The notes beneath the pieces were generated by a model. It ran no database searches and was not told the DNA's origin. It saw nothing but the letters and a program-made list of their open reading frames with translations. A program made the translations under genes and the position numbers. Positions 23,971 to 32,855 of a stretch of 64,000 nt of DNA are shown here, piece by piece. This DNA is from JAPWJZ01 sp041287865. GTDB lineage: Bacteria; Pseudomonadota; Alphaproteobacteria; Micavibrionales; UBA2020. The number at the start of each line of letters is the position of its first letter. The stretch's first letter is position 1. The stretch covers positions 62,001-126,000 of the forward strand of contig JBGGMV010000008.1 of assembly GCA_041287865.1 (NCBI GenBank). The letters are read 5' to 3'.

Positions 23971-26838
23971 TTATGCTGCAGCCGACTTTTGCTCTCGCGT
24001 CAGCACGCTTGCGCATCTTGCGCAGGCGCCGGGGTGTTTCGCATCCTTGCCGACATCGGTGGTGTATTTCCAGCAACGGCCGCATTTCTCGCCCTCGGCC
24101 TTGCCGAAGACGACGGCGATGCCTTCCACGCCCTGCAGCGTGAAGGCGTCTTTGGGCGCAGCCCCCGCAGTGACTTCAACGCCCGAGGTGATGCAAACGT
24201 CGGCGAAACCGATGCTTTGCAGCACGCCCGCAAGGGCCGTATCGGCCACATAGACTTTCGGTGCAGCTTCCAGCGAAGCGCCGATCTGCTTTTCCGCGCG
24301 CTTGATTTCGAGCGCGCCGGTAACGACGCTGCGCGCCGCCGCGATCTGCTCCCACGTCTTCGCAAGGCCTGCGTTTTCCCATTCCTTGGGCGCAACGGGC
24401 ATGACGGAGAGGTGGATGCTTTCTTTGGTATCTTCCAGCGTCAGGCCCTTGTACGAGAGCCATGCTTCCTCGGTCGTGTAGACGAGGATGGGTGAGAGCC
24501 AATGGACAAGATGGTTGAACACATGGTCGAGCACCGTCAGCACGGCCTTGCGCTTCTGGCTGTCGAGCGCTTCGCAGTACAGCGTGTCTTTGCAGACGTC
24601 GAAGTAGAAGGCCGACAAGTCACGTGCGCAGAAGTTATGCACGACGGTCGAAAGCTTCAGGAAATCGAATTCCGCGATGCACTGACGCACCGTGGCGTCA
24701 ATTTCATAGAGGCGATGCAAAACCCATTTGTCGAAGTCGCCGAGGTCTTTGTAAGCCAAACGATCCGCATGCGTGAAGCCCGTGACCGAGCCCAGCAGGT
24801 AGCAGAAGGTATTGCGCACGCGGCGGTAGATATCGACATGGCCAGAGAGGATGTTTTCGCCGAACTTGATGTCTTCGGTGTAATCCGAACCCGCGACCCA
24901 GAGGCGCATGACGTCCGCGCCGTATTTTTCCATGAGCGCGTTGGGCGAGGTGACGTTGCCCGTGCTCTTGGACATTTTGTAGCCTTTTTCGTCGAGGATA
25001 AAGCCGTGCGTGAGCACTGCCTTGAACGGCGCATCGCCGCGCGTGCCGCAACCGACAAGCAATGACGACTGGAACCAGCCGCGATGCTGGTCGGAGCCTT
25101 CGAGGTACAGATCGGCGGGGCGATAAAGGTCAGGACGGTTTTCGAGCACGAAGCCCTGCGTCGATCCCGATTCAAACCAGACGTCGATGATATCGCGCAC
25201 CTGTTCGTAATCGTCGGCGTTATAGCCGGAGCCAAGGAAGTCGCTTGCGGGCCTTGCGAACCATGCGTCGGAGCCTTCCTTGTGGAAGATATCGATGATG
25301 GTTTTCAAAACCTTTTCATCGCGCAGGGGCTCGCCGGTTTTCCTGTTCACGAAGATGGCGATGGGTACGCCCCAGGTGCGCTGGCGCGAGACACACCAGT
25401 CGCCGCGCTGCTCCACCATGGCCGCGATGCGGTTTTCGCCACGCGCGGGATACCATTTGGTCTTCTTGATTTCCTCCAGCGCCTTCTTGCGCAGGTCGTT
25501 CTTCTCCATCGAGATAAACCACTGAGGCGTGTTGCGGAAGATAACGGGGGCTTTGGAGCGCCAGCTATGCGGATAGCTGTGCTGGATCTGGTTTTTCGCG
25601 ACGAGGTTGCCGTTTTCGATGATCGCGTTCATCACGAATTTATTCGCGGGGCCCTTCTTGCCCTCGGCGGTATAGACGGGCACGCCGGCAAATAAAGGAA
25701 CAGTATCAAAATAGGTGCCGTCGCCCTTGACGGTATGCGGCACTTCGATGTGGTTTTTCAGGCCGAGGCGATAGTCGTCCTCGCCATGGCCCGGCGCGAT
25801 ATGGACGAAGCCCGTACCGGCGTCGGTGGTGACAAAATCGCCCTCCAGCATCGGCACGTCGAATTCGTAGCCTTTGCCGTTCAGCGGGTGCTTGCAGATT
25901 GTGCCTGCGAAGGCTTCGCCTTTGACGGGGCCAGCCTCCATCTCCGCAGTAACCTTGGTGTTCTTGATGAAGTCGGTCAGCGTCTGCGCGCAGATGATGA
26001 ATTTATCGCCGATCTTCAGGAAGGATTCATCGGGCACGGTTTTGACCGTCACCATGATGTAATCGAGATCCTTGCCATAGGCCACGGCGCGGTTGCCGGG
26101 CAGAGTCCAGGGCGTGGTCGTCCAGATAACGACAGATGCGCCATCAAACGCCGCGGGGAAATTCGCGCCCTTGGTCTTGACGGGGAATTTCACCCATGCG
26201 GTATCGGACGTCACGTCTTTGTATTCAACTTCCGCTTCCGCCAGCGCGGTTTGTTCGGGCACCGACCACATGACGGGTTTCGAGCCGCGATAGAGGCCGC
26301 CGTTCAGCAGGAATTTGTGGATCTCGGCCGCGATGGTCGCTTCGGATGAATTGTGCATGGTGCTGTAATAATTTTTCCAGTCGCCCATCACGCCGACACG
26401 CTGGAATTCCTGGTTCTGGATATCCGTCCAGCCCTGCGCGAAGGCGCGGCATTCGGCGCGGAATTGCACAACGTCGTTGTCGTTTTTCTTCTTGCCTTCG
26501 GCGCGGTATTTTTCCTCGATCTTCCATTCGATGGGCAGGCCGTGGCAATCCCAGCCGGGCACCAGCAGCGCATCCTTGCCCACCGCCTGCTGGCTGCGCG
26601 TCACGAAATCTTTCAGCGTCTTCGACAGCAGGTGGCCGAGGTGGATATGGCCGTTGGCAAACGGAGGGCCAAAGTGGAGGAGAAACTTCTCGCGCCCGCT
26701 ACTGGCCGCGCGCTGCTTTTTATAGAGCTCCATCTGCTCCCAGCGTTTCTGGATCTTCGGTTCCAGCTGCGCCAAACCCGCACGGCGCGGGAAATCGGTT
26801 TTCGGCAGGTGGATGGTGTCTCCGTATTCGGCGGTCAT
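23971..26838 (-). CDS. ileS: Isoleucyl-tRNA synthetase, 955 aa
   Basis: Class I synthetase that charges tRNA-Ile with editing of valine. The start MTAEYGDTIHLP has GGAGA upstream; the open frame extends further but without support. The HIGH motif is GHIHLGHLL, the KMSKS motif is YKMSKSTGNV, the editing domain sits between, and the carboxy end has a zinc finger with CGRCWKY and CARCASVL, typical of the bacterial type. It is convergent with the last SLT gene, with four bases between the stops. Confidence 0.97.
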   Translation of the reverse strand: MTAEYGDTIHLPKTDFPRRAGLAQLEPKIQKRWEQMELYKKQRAASSGREKFLLHFGPPFANGHIHLGHLLSKTLKDFVTRSQQAVGKDALLVPGWDCHGLPIEWKIEEKYRAEGKKKNDNDVVQFRAECRAFAQGWTDIQNQEFQRVGVMGDWKNYYSTMHNSSEATIAAEIHKFLLNGGLYRGSKPVMWSVPEQTALAEAEVEYKDVTSDTAWVKFPVKTKGANFPAAFDGASVVIWTTTPWTLPGNRAVAYGKDLDYIMVTVKTVPDESFLKIGDKFIICAQTLTDFIKNTKVTAEMEAGPVKGEAFAGTICKHPLNGKGYEFDVPMLEGDFVTTDAGTGFVHIAPGHGEDDYRLGLKNHIEVPHTVKGDGTYFDTVPLFAGVPVYTAEGKKGPANKFVMNAIIENGNLVAKNQIQHSYPHSWRSKAPVIFRNTPQWFISMEKNDLRKKALEEIKKTKWYPARGENRIAAMVEQRGDWCVSRQRTWGVPIAIFVNRKTGEPLRDEKVLKTIIDIFHKEGSDAWFARPASDFLGSGYNADDYEQVRDIIDVWFESGSTQGFVLENRPDLYRPADLYLEGSDQHRGWFQSSLLVGCGTRGDAPFKAVLTHGFILDEKGYKMSKSTGNVTSPNALMEKYGADVMRLWVAGSDYTEDIKFGENILSGHVDIYRRVRNTFCYLLGSVTGFTHADRLAYKDLGDFDKWVLHRLYEIDATVRQCIAEFDFLKLSTVVHNFCARDLSAFYFDVCKDTLYCEALDSQKRKAVLTVLDHVFNHLVHWLSPILVYTTEEAWLSYKGLTLEDTKESIHLSVMPVAPKEWENAGLAKTWEQIAAARSVVTGALEIKRAEKQIGASLEAAPKVYVADTALAGVLQSIGFADVCITSGVEVTAGAAPKDAFTLQGVEGIAVVFGKAEGEKCGRCWKYTTDVGKDAKHPGACARCASVLTREQKSAAA

Positions 26839-26922
26839 GATGGCTTTCTCCAAAAAATATCTCCGTAAAATAGCGATTCCATTAGCTTTACCGCAAGGTT
26901 TTCCTGCCTCGGCAGCTAATGT

Positions 26923-26951
26923 TTGACATAATAACCCGTAACTGCTACAAC
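26923..26951 (+). promoter_or_regulatory. Promoter, TTGACA-N17-TACAAC
   Basis: TTGACA (26923-26928) followed by TAAT and a 17-bp spacer to TACAAC (26946-26951), about 22 bases before the ATG at 26973. Member of the TTGACATAAT set. Confidence 0.6.
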
Positions 26952-26972
26952 CTACGGTCAAAGGAGACCGCC

Positions 26973-27527
26973 ATGACCAGCCTGCGCGAGAGATTTGCCG
27001 ATGCCGAAAAACAGCAAAGCCTGCCCAAGAAGGCCTATAACCAGCTGCATGGCCTGAGCGGCGAACTCGCCGCCTTTGCCAGCGGCCTGCCCAAGGCGAT
27101 CGAGGACCTGGTGATCAGGGCCGAAGCCGGGCAACCCACATATACCCTCACCTGCTCCCCTTCGCTGCGCGTGGTGTTCAAGACCGGCTATTACGCGCCG
27201 TACTTACTGGATGACAACGGCCGCCGCGAATTTCCCGGCCACGACGAAATGCAGGATCTGCAGGGCTTCCGCAAGCTGCTGGACACCTGCGCCAATCCGG
27301 CGGTCGATGTCTGCGTGCGCATGGCTTTTTCAAGGCCCAGCATCCACCGCAGTGAACTTGCACTGACCGTCGACATCAACCTGAAAGAAGCCTTTGCCGC
27401 CAGCACCTTCTCTACGCGCGGTGCAGGCGGGCAGGAGGAGCGCCACGCAATCGGCGCGGATTACATCGCCGCGCAGCAGAAGCCGTTCAAGGCGCCTGCC
27501 GTGCTCTCGCTGCAGAACAAGACCTGA
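26973..27527 (+). CDS. Hypothetical soluble protein, 184 aa
   Basis: The ATG has AAAGGAG nine bases upstream. There is no signal peptide or membrane segment. The amino-terminal third is helical (RFADAEKQQSLPKKAYNQLH); the middle is beta-rich (YTLTCSPSLRVVFKTGYYAP); the end is helical, closing with QQKPFKAPAVLSLQNKT, a loose version of the shared tail. No family recognised. It stands alone under a strong promoter, convergent with the small gene at 27548. Confidence 0.65.
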   Translation: MTSLRERFADAEKQQSLPKKAYNQLHGLSGELAAFASGLPKAIEDLVIRAEAGQPTYTLTCSPSLRVVFKTGYYAPYLLDDNGRREFPGHDEMQDLQGFRKLLDTCANPAVDVCVRMAFSRPSIHRSELALTVDINLKEAFAASTFSTRGAGGQEERHAIGADYIAAQQKPFKAPAVLSLQNKT

Positions 27528-27547
27528 AATCTTCAGATATTTGAAAA

Positions 27548-27778
27548 TTAGCGCGCAGGCGCTGCGTTCGTCTGCTCGTCACGCACGCGGGGCAGCACAT
27601 ACTGCTCGCCGGCCAGCGTGGCGCGGATATTGGCCGAGACGTATTCGGCGAAGGCGCGTTGTTCGGCGGTGGTCTTCAGGGTGCGCGATACTTTCACCAC
27701 AGGCGCTTCGGCCAGCGCGGGCGCGGCCAGCAGTGCGATCAGCGCAGTGATAACGATGGATGAATAAAGCGTTTTCAT
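27548..27778 (-). CDS. Small secreted protein, 76 aa
   Basis: The start at 27778 (MKTLYSSIVIT) gives a textbook signal peptide with cleavage after ALAEA near residue 24. The mature peptide of about 52 residues is charged (RTLKTTAEQRAFAEYVSANI) and has no cysteine. An upstream ATG at 27820 would spoil the signal peptide. A consensus promoter lies 40 bases upstream. Function unknown; periplasmic. Confidence 0.62.
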   Translation of the reverse strand: MKTLYSSIVITALIALLAAPALAEAPVVKVSRTLKTTAEQRAFAEYVSANIRATLAGEQYVLPRVRDEQTNAAPAR

Positions 27779-27818
27779 GTTCAGGATACTACCCCTCTTG
27801 ATGCCCCAACGGCAAGGC

Positions 27819-27847
27819 ATACTAGGCCCGATGCAGCATTATGTCAA
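27819..27847 (-). promoter_or_regulatory. Promoter, TTGACA-N17-TAGTAT
   Basis: On the minus strand TTGACA (27842-27847) and TAGTAT (27819-27824) are 17 bp apart, with the extended TTGACATAAT form, in front of the 76-aa secreted protein. Confidence 0.65.
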
Positions 27848-27877
27848 GACAAGGTTTAGACCTGATATATAAGGATT

Positions 27878-28312
27878 TTATTGGCCGGGCGGCTTGAATT
27901 TGATCGGTTTCATCGCCTTTGTGTCAGCTTGCGTGGGCGCGCCGTCCCTGCACCAGCTGTCGAGCGCGTCCTGCCGCGCCTTCAGCGCCTTCGCCAGTTG
28001 CGACTTCATCGAGCTGGCGGCGACGGAAAAGGCGAGGCGATGATCGCCCGCTTCCTTCGACAGGCGCTGCGCAACCTCCTGCGACAGGATGAAATCACGC
28101 TCCACCTTGTGCGTGCGGCCCTGCGCATCGAACTTCCAGCCGCTGACGTTCACAATTGCCACGGCGGTTTTCGCATCCGCATCGATTTCGATGTCCTTGA
28201 GCAGAATGCGCTGCTCGGGCGGCTGGCTGCCGCCGCCGCGCATAACGGGGCCATTGCCGCGCTGGTCGAGCACGGCGAGGACTTCTTCGACGGTGGAAAG
28301 TTTTGCGGCCAT
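27878..28312 (-). CDS. Hypothetical protein with basic-hydrophobic C-tail, 144 aa
   Basis: It follows the pseudo-HD gene by two bases, so the two are co-transcribed. The first 80 residues suggest a small alpha/beta domain (ILLKDIEIDADAKTAVAIVN, then GWKFDAQGRTHKVERDFILS). The end, ADTKAMKPIKFKPPGQ, matches the MKxLxxK tail of the ORFans at 63 kb and of the ankyrin proteins. No signal peptide. Family not recognised. Confidence 0.62.
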   Translation of the reverse strand: MAAKLSTVEEVLAVLDQRGNGPVMRGGGSQPPEQRILLKDIEIDADAKTAVAIVNVSGWKFDAQGRTHKVERDFILSQEVAQRLSKEAGDHRLAFSVAASSMKSQLAKALKARQDALDSWCRDGAPTQADTKAMKPIKFKPPGQ

Positions 28313-28314
28313 GG

Positions 28315-29469
28315 TTACGGCGCCTTCGGGCCGGAAGGCTTGCGGATCGCCTTGTTTTCGGGCGCGTTCATCACGGCATCGACGATGGTGACGGCTTTCT
28401 CCATGCGCGTGCGCAGGCCTTCGTGCTGTTCAAGGCCCGATGCCGCCGCGACCTTGTGCTTGAGTTTATCAAGACGCTCCAGCGTTTCTTCGGCGGCCAG
28501 CGGATCAAAGGATTTATCCTTTTGCCATTCAAGATAACCCTTAAGCTGGCTTTCAAGGAAATGCACCAGCGCGGCATGGCTGATGGCGAGTGCTTCGGGC
28601 GTTTGGGGCGTGGTGTCATGCGGCTTGGATGATCCAAGATCGGCCCAGGGGCTGGTCTGCTCCCACAACTCGCCGATGCGCGGCGAGAAATCGGAGGGTT
28701 TCTTGTGGCCGGGGCGGATCAGGCTGTACTGGTTCAGCAGCGCGGCGGAAATCACTTCGGGGTCAGTTGTGGCGCCCGTATCGACCAGCACGCGCGCAAT
28801 ACCGGCATTGGTCAGCGTATAGCCGCCCAGCGGATCGCCATCCAGCGCCCAGTTTTTCATTTCGGTGTAGACTTTGCGCACCGTCGGGTGATCGGGCAGG
28901 CCGGTCGCCTCGAACGACAATGCCTTCGCGCGTTCCGCGACGATATCGGCCAGCGCCGCCTGCGCGGCGGCAAGTTTCGTTTCGGCAACGGCCAGCATGT
29001 CTTTTTCGGTCGCACTGCCGGCGATTGCTTTCAATGCGCGTTCGTTCGCGTCCAGCACCTGCTGCACGTTGCGGTATTCGATGATATGCGCGATCTTGCC
29101 GCTGGAAATTTCAGCCTGCACAGAGTCGAGACCGATAATGGACTGCGCCAGCAGCACCTGCTGGTCGGCGGTGTTTTTGAATTTCGGATTGTCGATGTCG
29201 ATGGCATCGAGGCGTTGCAGGCATTTCGCTACTTCGGGGCTCACGGATTTTTCGAACTGTTTAGAATCCAGCGGGATAACCATGCCGTTCAGCAGCACGC
29301 TCGCCGCCACGGCAACGGGATCGGGATCTTTCGCATGGGCCGTAATCACCTCGCCCGCCTTCACCGCTTCGCGCGCCCAATCGTCTCCGTCCTTGAAAAA
29401 CGTGCGCATGACCGCATAGGCCTTTTCGACCAGCGGATGGCGCAACAGCTTGGTGTCCTCGAATTTCAT
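28315..29469 (-). CDS. Protein with two degenerate HD-like (RelA/SpoT-type) domains, 384 aa
   Basis: Two stretches resemble the helical HD fold of (p)ppGpp hydrolases: residues about 10-90 (AGEVITAHAKDPDPVAVAAS then VLLNGMVIP) and about 195-265 (RVLVDTGATTDPEVISAALL then NQYSL). In each, the position of the metal-binding HD in ..AALLHD.. reads LLNG or LLNQ, so hydrolase activity is unlikely. A coiled-coil-like linker (AETKLAAAQAALADIVAERA) separates them. The end is Pro/Lys-rich (RKPSGPKAP). The fold is inferred from pattern only. It is first in a two-gene operon. Confidence 0.5.
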   Translation of the reverse strand: MKFEDTKLLRHPLVEKAYAVMRTFFKDGDDWAREAVKAGEVITAHAKDPDPVAVAASVLLNGMVIPLDSKQFEKSVSPEVAKCLQRLDAIDIDNPKFKNTADQQVLLAQSIIGLDSVQAEISSGKIAHIIEYRNVQQVLDANERALKAIAGSATEKDMLAVAETKLAAAQAALADIVAERAKALSFEATGLPDHPTVRKVYTEMKNWALDGDPLGGYTLTNAGIARVLVDTGATTDPEVISAALLNQYSLIRPGHKKPSDFSPRIGELWEQTSPWADLGSSKPHDTTPQTPEALAISHAALVHFLESQLKGYLEWQKDKSFDPLAAEETLERLDKLKHKVAAASGLEQHEGLRTRMEKAVTIVDAVMNAPENKAIRKPSGPKAP

Positions 29470-29499
29470 GACGGCCGCCTTTAATACTGTGATGGCGGC

Positions 29500-29528
29500 A
29501 GGTTACGGCAGGATTGGGGTTATGTCAA
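29500..29528 (-). promoter_or_regulatory. Promoter, TTGACA-N17-TAACCT
   Basis: TTGACA (29523-29528) and TAACCT (29500-29505) on the minus strand with a 17-bp spacer, about 30 bases before the ATG at 29469. It lies at the 3' end of the trpS region. Confidence 0.5.
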
Positions 29529-29530
29529 TA

Positions 29531-30601
29531 TTAGCCGGTTTTGGCCTTTTTACCGGCGATATCGGCCAATTTGGCCGTCACGCCCTCTACCCCCTTCAAA
29601 CCAATGGCTTCGCGGACCAGCGACAGGGTTTCCTTGGTGATCTTGCGCGCGCGTTCGGCCCCCGCATCCAGAATATCGTCGATCTTCTTCCGGTTGCCCA
29701 TCAGCTCGTTATAGAGCGCGGTGGGTTTTTCGAATTCGCGTTCCAGCACTTCGTACAGTTTCTGTTTCGCGTCGCCATAGCCCATGCCGCCCTTCAGGAA
29801 GGCGTCGCGCATCGCCTGCGTTTCGTCGGGCGTGGCGAACATGGCGTAGATCTGGAAGATGCTGTTGTCGTCGGGGGTTTTAACATCGGCGGGCAGTTTG
29901 GAATCGGTGACGATTTTCATCACCAGTTTGCGGCGCGCCGCGCTGTCGATAAACACGGGGATATGGTTGCCGTAGGATTTGCTCATCTTGCGGCCGTCGA
30001 GCCCGGGCAGAACTGCGCCGCCTGCCTCCAGTTGATAGTTCGGCAGCTTCAGCACAGGCTGGAAGGTATTGTTGAAATACCCCGCCATGTCGCGCGCGAA
30101 TTCGATATGCTGCACTTGATCTTTACCAACCGGCACGATGTCGGTCTGCGCGATTAAAATGTCAGCGGCCATCAGCAGCGGGTATGTATAAAGCCCCATG
30201 TTCACATCGGCGTCGGCGTCTTTGCCCTCGGCCTTGTTTTTGTCGACCGATGCCTTGTAGGCGTGTGATCTGTCCATCAGGCCCTTGGGCGTGACGGCGC
30301 AAAGAATAGTCACAAGCTCGGGGATCTCGGGAATATCCGATTGGCGATACAAAACGGTGCGCGCGGGATCAAGCCCCAGCGCCAGCCAGCAGGCCGCGAC
30401 CTGATAGCTGTCTTCCTTCAGCAGTTTCGGATCGTAAACGGCGTTCAGCGCATGGTAATCGGCGATAAACAGGTATGATTTTTCATGCGCAGCGGCAAGG
30501 CGCAAAGCAGGACGAATTGCGCCGATATAATTCCCCACATGCGGCGCGCCGGTGGGCTTCACCCCCGTCAGGATTGTTTTTGCTTTTGCTGCGTCCGCCA
30601 T
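29531..30601 (-). CDS. trpS: Tryptophanyl-tRNA synthetase, 356 aa
   Basis: Class I synthetase for tRNA-Trp. The start MADAAKAKTIL has AAGGAA eight bases upstream; the frame stays open for another 185 codons upstream but that part is antisense to the SRAP gene. Signatures: PTGAPHVGNYIGAIRP (HIGH-equivalent), KGLMDRSHAYKA, and DGRKMSKSYGN. Length is normal for bacterial TrpS. Divergent from the SRAP gene, with 36 bases between the starts. Confidence 0.96.
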   Translation of the reverse strand: MADAAKAKTILTGVKPTGAPHVGNYIGAIRPALRLAAAHEKSYLFIADYHALNAVYDPKLLKEDSYQVAACWLALGLDPARTVLYRQSDIPEIPELVTILCAVTPKGLMDRSHAYKASVDKNKAEGKDADADVNMGLYTYPLLMAADILIAQTDIVPVGKDQVQHIEFARDMAGYFNNTFQPVLKLPNYQLEAGGAVLPGLDGRKMSKSYGNHIPVFIDSAARRKLVMKIVTDSKLPADVKTPDDNSIFQIYAMFATPDETQAMRDAFLKGGMGYGDAKQKLYEVLEREFEKPTALYNELMGNRKKIDDILDAGAERARKITKETLSLVREAIGLKGVEGVTAKLADIAGKKAKTG

Positions 30602-30637
30602 TTGATGTTCCTTCAAGTTTGCGCTAAGGACTATATC

Positions 30638-31237
30638 ATGTGCGGCAGATATAAACAAATCAGGGCCCTTCAGGACTATCTGGAGCTTTTGGGCATCAAA
30701 ATGACGGGCGAAGGCGCGGGCGTTCTTGCGCCCGGCATGATGGCGCCTGTCGTCACGCAACTGGGCCTCGCCGCGATGTACTGGGGCCTGACGCCTGCAT
30801 GGTCGAAAGAGGATGCGAAGACGCAAGTCATCAACGCACGCGCCGAAACCATGCATGACAAGCCTTTCTTTAGAAACGCGAAACGCTGCCTTGTACCCGT
30901 TGATGCTTTTATCGAATGGGATCGAAGTCAAAAGCCTTCGCAGGCCTTTGATATTTCGCTGCCCGCGCCTTTTGCTTTTGCGGGATTGTGGGATAGCTGG
31001 ATTAATCCCGCGACTGGCGAGGTAAAAAACAGCTTCGCCATTCTCACCACCGCGCCGACGGAGCAGATGGCGAAAATCCACCACCGGATGCCGGCGATTC
31101 TGGCGACGGCGTCGGAATGCAGGGCCTGGATGAATATGGAAATAAAAACGCCGCAAACCTATACGGCGGAGCCCCTGATCATCGCCCCTGCCGAAGCAAA
31201 GCCGAAAAAAGAAACGGCGCAGCTCAGTTTTCTATAA
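30638..31237 (+). CDS. yedK: SRAP (YedK/HMCES-like) abasic-site-processing protein, 199 aa
   Basis: The ATG at 30638 makes Cys2 the second residue (MCGRYKQ), as required for the thiazolidine crosslink with abasic sites. AAGGA precedes it. Other SRAP landmarks are YWGLTPAW, INARAET, DAFIEWDR (active-site Glu) and KIHHRMPAIL (active-site His). These proteins shield abasic sites in single-stranded DNA. Full length. The longer frame starting at 30485 would bury Cys2 and is rejected. Confidence 0.94.
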   Translation: MCGRYKQIRALQDYLELLGIKMTGEGAGVLAPGMMAPVVTQLGLAAMYWGLTPAWSKEDAKTQVINARAETMHDKPFFRNAKRCLVPVDAFIEWDRSQKPSQAFDISLPAPFAFAGLWDSWINPATGEVKNSFAILTTAPTEQMAKIHHRMPAILATASECRAWMNMEIKTPQTYTAEPLIIAPAEAKPKKETAQLSFL

Positions 31238-31255
31238 AAAATTCTTGCCATAAGA

Positions 31256-31284
31256 TTGACTCAGGGGGCTTTACGCCCTAGTCT
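31256..31284 (+). promoter_or_regulatory. Promoter, TTGACT-N17-TAGTCT
   Basis: TTGACT at 31256-31261, a 17-bp spacer and TAGTCT at 31279-31284. It fits the LEA-like gene at 31338 and leaves a leader of about 45 bases. Confidence 0.6.
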
Positions 31285-31337
31285 TTCGCCCATATCATCA
31301 ATTGCAGAAATCATAAATTCCACCGGAGGAAAGGCAC

Positions 31338-31841
31338 ATGGGCATGAAAGACTGGCTCGACAAGCTGAAGAAAAAAGCTGAAGACGTGACGAAGGAAGAA
31401 ACCGATCCCGCGAAGATCAAGCAGGCGAAAAAAGAAGCCGCCGAAAAAACCTTCAAGCGCACCACCAGCGCGATCAAGCTGGCGAAAAAAGGCCTCGAGA
31501 CCTATAACAACGTCTCGAAAAAAGCCGGCGAGATCACCGACGCCGCTGCCGAGAAAACCGCTGAACTGGCCGAAAAAGCCAAGCCCCTCGCCGAAAAAAT
31601 CGACAATGCCGCAGGCAAGGTCGGTGAAACCGCGAAAGGCGCCTTTGACGCCGTAAAAGAAAAAGTCGCCGGTGGCGTTGATGCCGCCAACCAGAAACTG
31701 GACGAAGCGAAAAAAGACGCAGCCAAGAAACCCTCGACGGGTTCGGGCCTGCTGGACCTGATCGCTCCTGCCGTTCCTGAAACGGATGCGACCAAGCCGA
31801 AAGAACCGCCGAAGACGCCTCCCGCGCCCCCGGCCCTGTAA
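31338..31841 (+). CDS. LEA/apolipoprotein-like amphipathic helical protein, 167 aa
   Basis: Preceded by a strong GGAGGAAAGG. The protein is almost entirely Lys/Ala/Glu with repeated 11-residue-like units (KKAGEITDAAAEKTAELAEK, AAGKVGETAKGAFDAVKEK), the pattern of group 3 LEA proteins and apolipoprotein-type surface helices. There is no signal peptide. The end is proline-rich (KEPPKTPPAPPAL). Such proteins protect membranes and enzymes during drying or freezing, or coat lipid surfaces; the role here is inferred. It has its own promoter and terminator, so it is probably made at high level. Confidence 0.72.
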   Translation: MGMKDWLDKLKKKAEDVTKEETDPAKIKQAKKEAAEKTFKRTTSAIKLAKKGLETYNNVSKKAGEITDAAAEKTAELAEKAKPLAEKIDNAAGKVGETAKGAFDAVKEKVAGGVDAANQKLDEAKKDAAKKPSTGSGLLDLIAPAVPETDATKPKEPPKTPPAPPAL

Positions 31842-31863
31842 GCTTTACGGACACGATTAAAAG

Positions 31864-31897
31864 CAGGCGGCCCCTTAAAAGGCCGCTTGTTTTTTTG
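31864..31897 (+). terminator. Intrinsic terminator of the LEA-like gene
   Basis: GCGGCC (31867-31872) pairs with GGCCGC (31881-31886) and is followed by a run of eight T from 31890. Confidence 0.88.
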
Positions 31898-31911
31898 CCC
31901 GTTTAAAATAT

Positions 31912-31940
31912 TTGACATAATGTACGCGGATGGGTAGTAT
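31912..31940 (+). promoter_or_regulatory. Promoter, TTGACA-N17-TAGTAT
   Basis: TTGACA (31912-31917) with the TAAT extension and TAGTAT (31935-31940), 17-bp spacer, 50 bases before the ankyrin start at 31991. Spacer length and both hexamers match the promoter at 27819. Confidence 0.68.
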
Positions 31941-31990
31941 GGGCGCGATTTTCGGCGCAGTCTTTTGAATTCAAAAGGGTTTTCAGCGAT

Positions 31991-32854
31991 ATGGCTCCTA
32001 CCCCCATCACCATCCGCCCCGACGGCCAGAGCTGGCCCACGCCACCCGCCGGCGCGCCGCCGGAAAGTGAAATGAAGGCCTTTCTGAACGACTGCGAGAA
32101 AGGCAACGAGGCCGAAGTTGTCGCCTACCTGAAGCGCTGGCCCGAATTCCCCGAAGTGAAAATGTACAATATTGAATCCACCAGCCTGATCCATGCGGCG
32201 CGGTACGGGCACGACAAGATCGTCAAAATCCTGCTGGAGGCCGGCTGCCCCGTCGGCACGCAGGATGCGGATTTGAATACGGCGCTGTTTGCAGCGCTCA
32301 CCGAAGGCCGGTTCAGCACCGTGAAACTGCTGCTGGACGAGGGCGCGGATCTTTCGGTTACCCCTCGCTTCGGCAAGACGGCGGTGGCAACGGCGGTCTA
32401 TTCGGGCAATGTCGAGCTCGTCAATTTCCTGCTGGAAAAGGGTGAGAAAGCCGACGGTCGCGACAGTTACGGCGGCAACGCCCTTAGCGAGCTGCAATGG
32501 TGCAGGAACGAGGATTTCAATTTCGCCGAACTGCTGGTGAAGCATGGCGCCGACATGAATGTTGTCAGCCAGGGCGGCCATACCGCGCTCTCCCAATGCG
32601 TGCAGCAGGGCCGCACCAAATTCGTCCGTCACCTGCTGGATCTCGGCGTCGAGCTGCGCGGGCCCTTCCTGCCCCACAACGATGACATCAAGCAGATGCT
32701 CGCCGACGAACCCTATCGCCGCGAGAGTGTTCGCGTCGCCGCAATCGAGGCCGCCGCCGCCGAAATCCGCGCACGCGAAAAGGCCATCGAAAACGAAGTG
32801 AACGCGGGCCTTCCCTCCTCCGTCAAAGTGCGTCCCTTCCGCCTGAAAATGTAA
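31991..32854 (+). CDS. Ankyrin-repeat protein, 287 aa
   Basis: Proline-rich start (APTPITIRPDGQSWPTPPAG), then five or six ankyrin units over residues about 30-235 (TSLIHAARYGHDKIVKILLE, VKLLLDEGADLSVT, NVELVNFLLEKGEKADGR, AELLVKHGADMNVV, TALSQCVQQGRTKFVRHLLD). A charged helix follows (RAREKAIENEVNAGLP), ending in SSVKVRPFRLKM, the same tail type as other ankyrin proteins here. No export signal. Partner unknown. It is the sixth ankyrin gene in the window. Confidence 0.88.
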   Translation: MAPTPITIRPDGQSWPTPPAGAPPESEMKAFLNDCEKGNEAEVVAYLKRWPEFPEVKMYNIESTSLIHAARYGHDKIVKILLEAGCPVGTQDADLNTALFAALTEGRFSTVKLLLDEGADLSVTPRFGKTAVATAVYSGNVELVNFLLEKGEKADGRDSYGGNALSELQWCRNEDFNFAELLVKHGADMNVVSQGGHTALSQCVQQGRTKFVRHLLDLGVELRGPFLPHNDDIKQMLADEPYRRESVRVAAIEAAAAEIRAREKAIENEVNAGLPSSVKVRPFRLKM

Positions 32855-32855
32855 A

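Noticed and set aside
30602..31156. Extension of trpS to 541 residues
   Set aside because: The extra part is antisense to the SRAP gene, and a good ribosome site precedes the ATG at 30601, which yields a normal TrpS.
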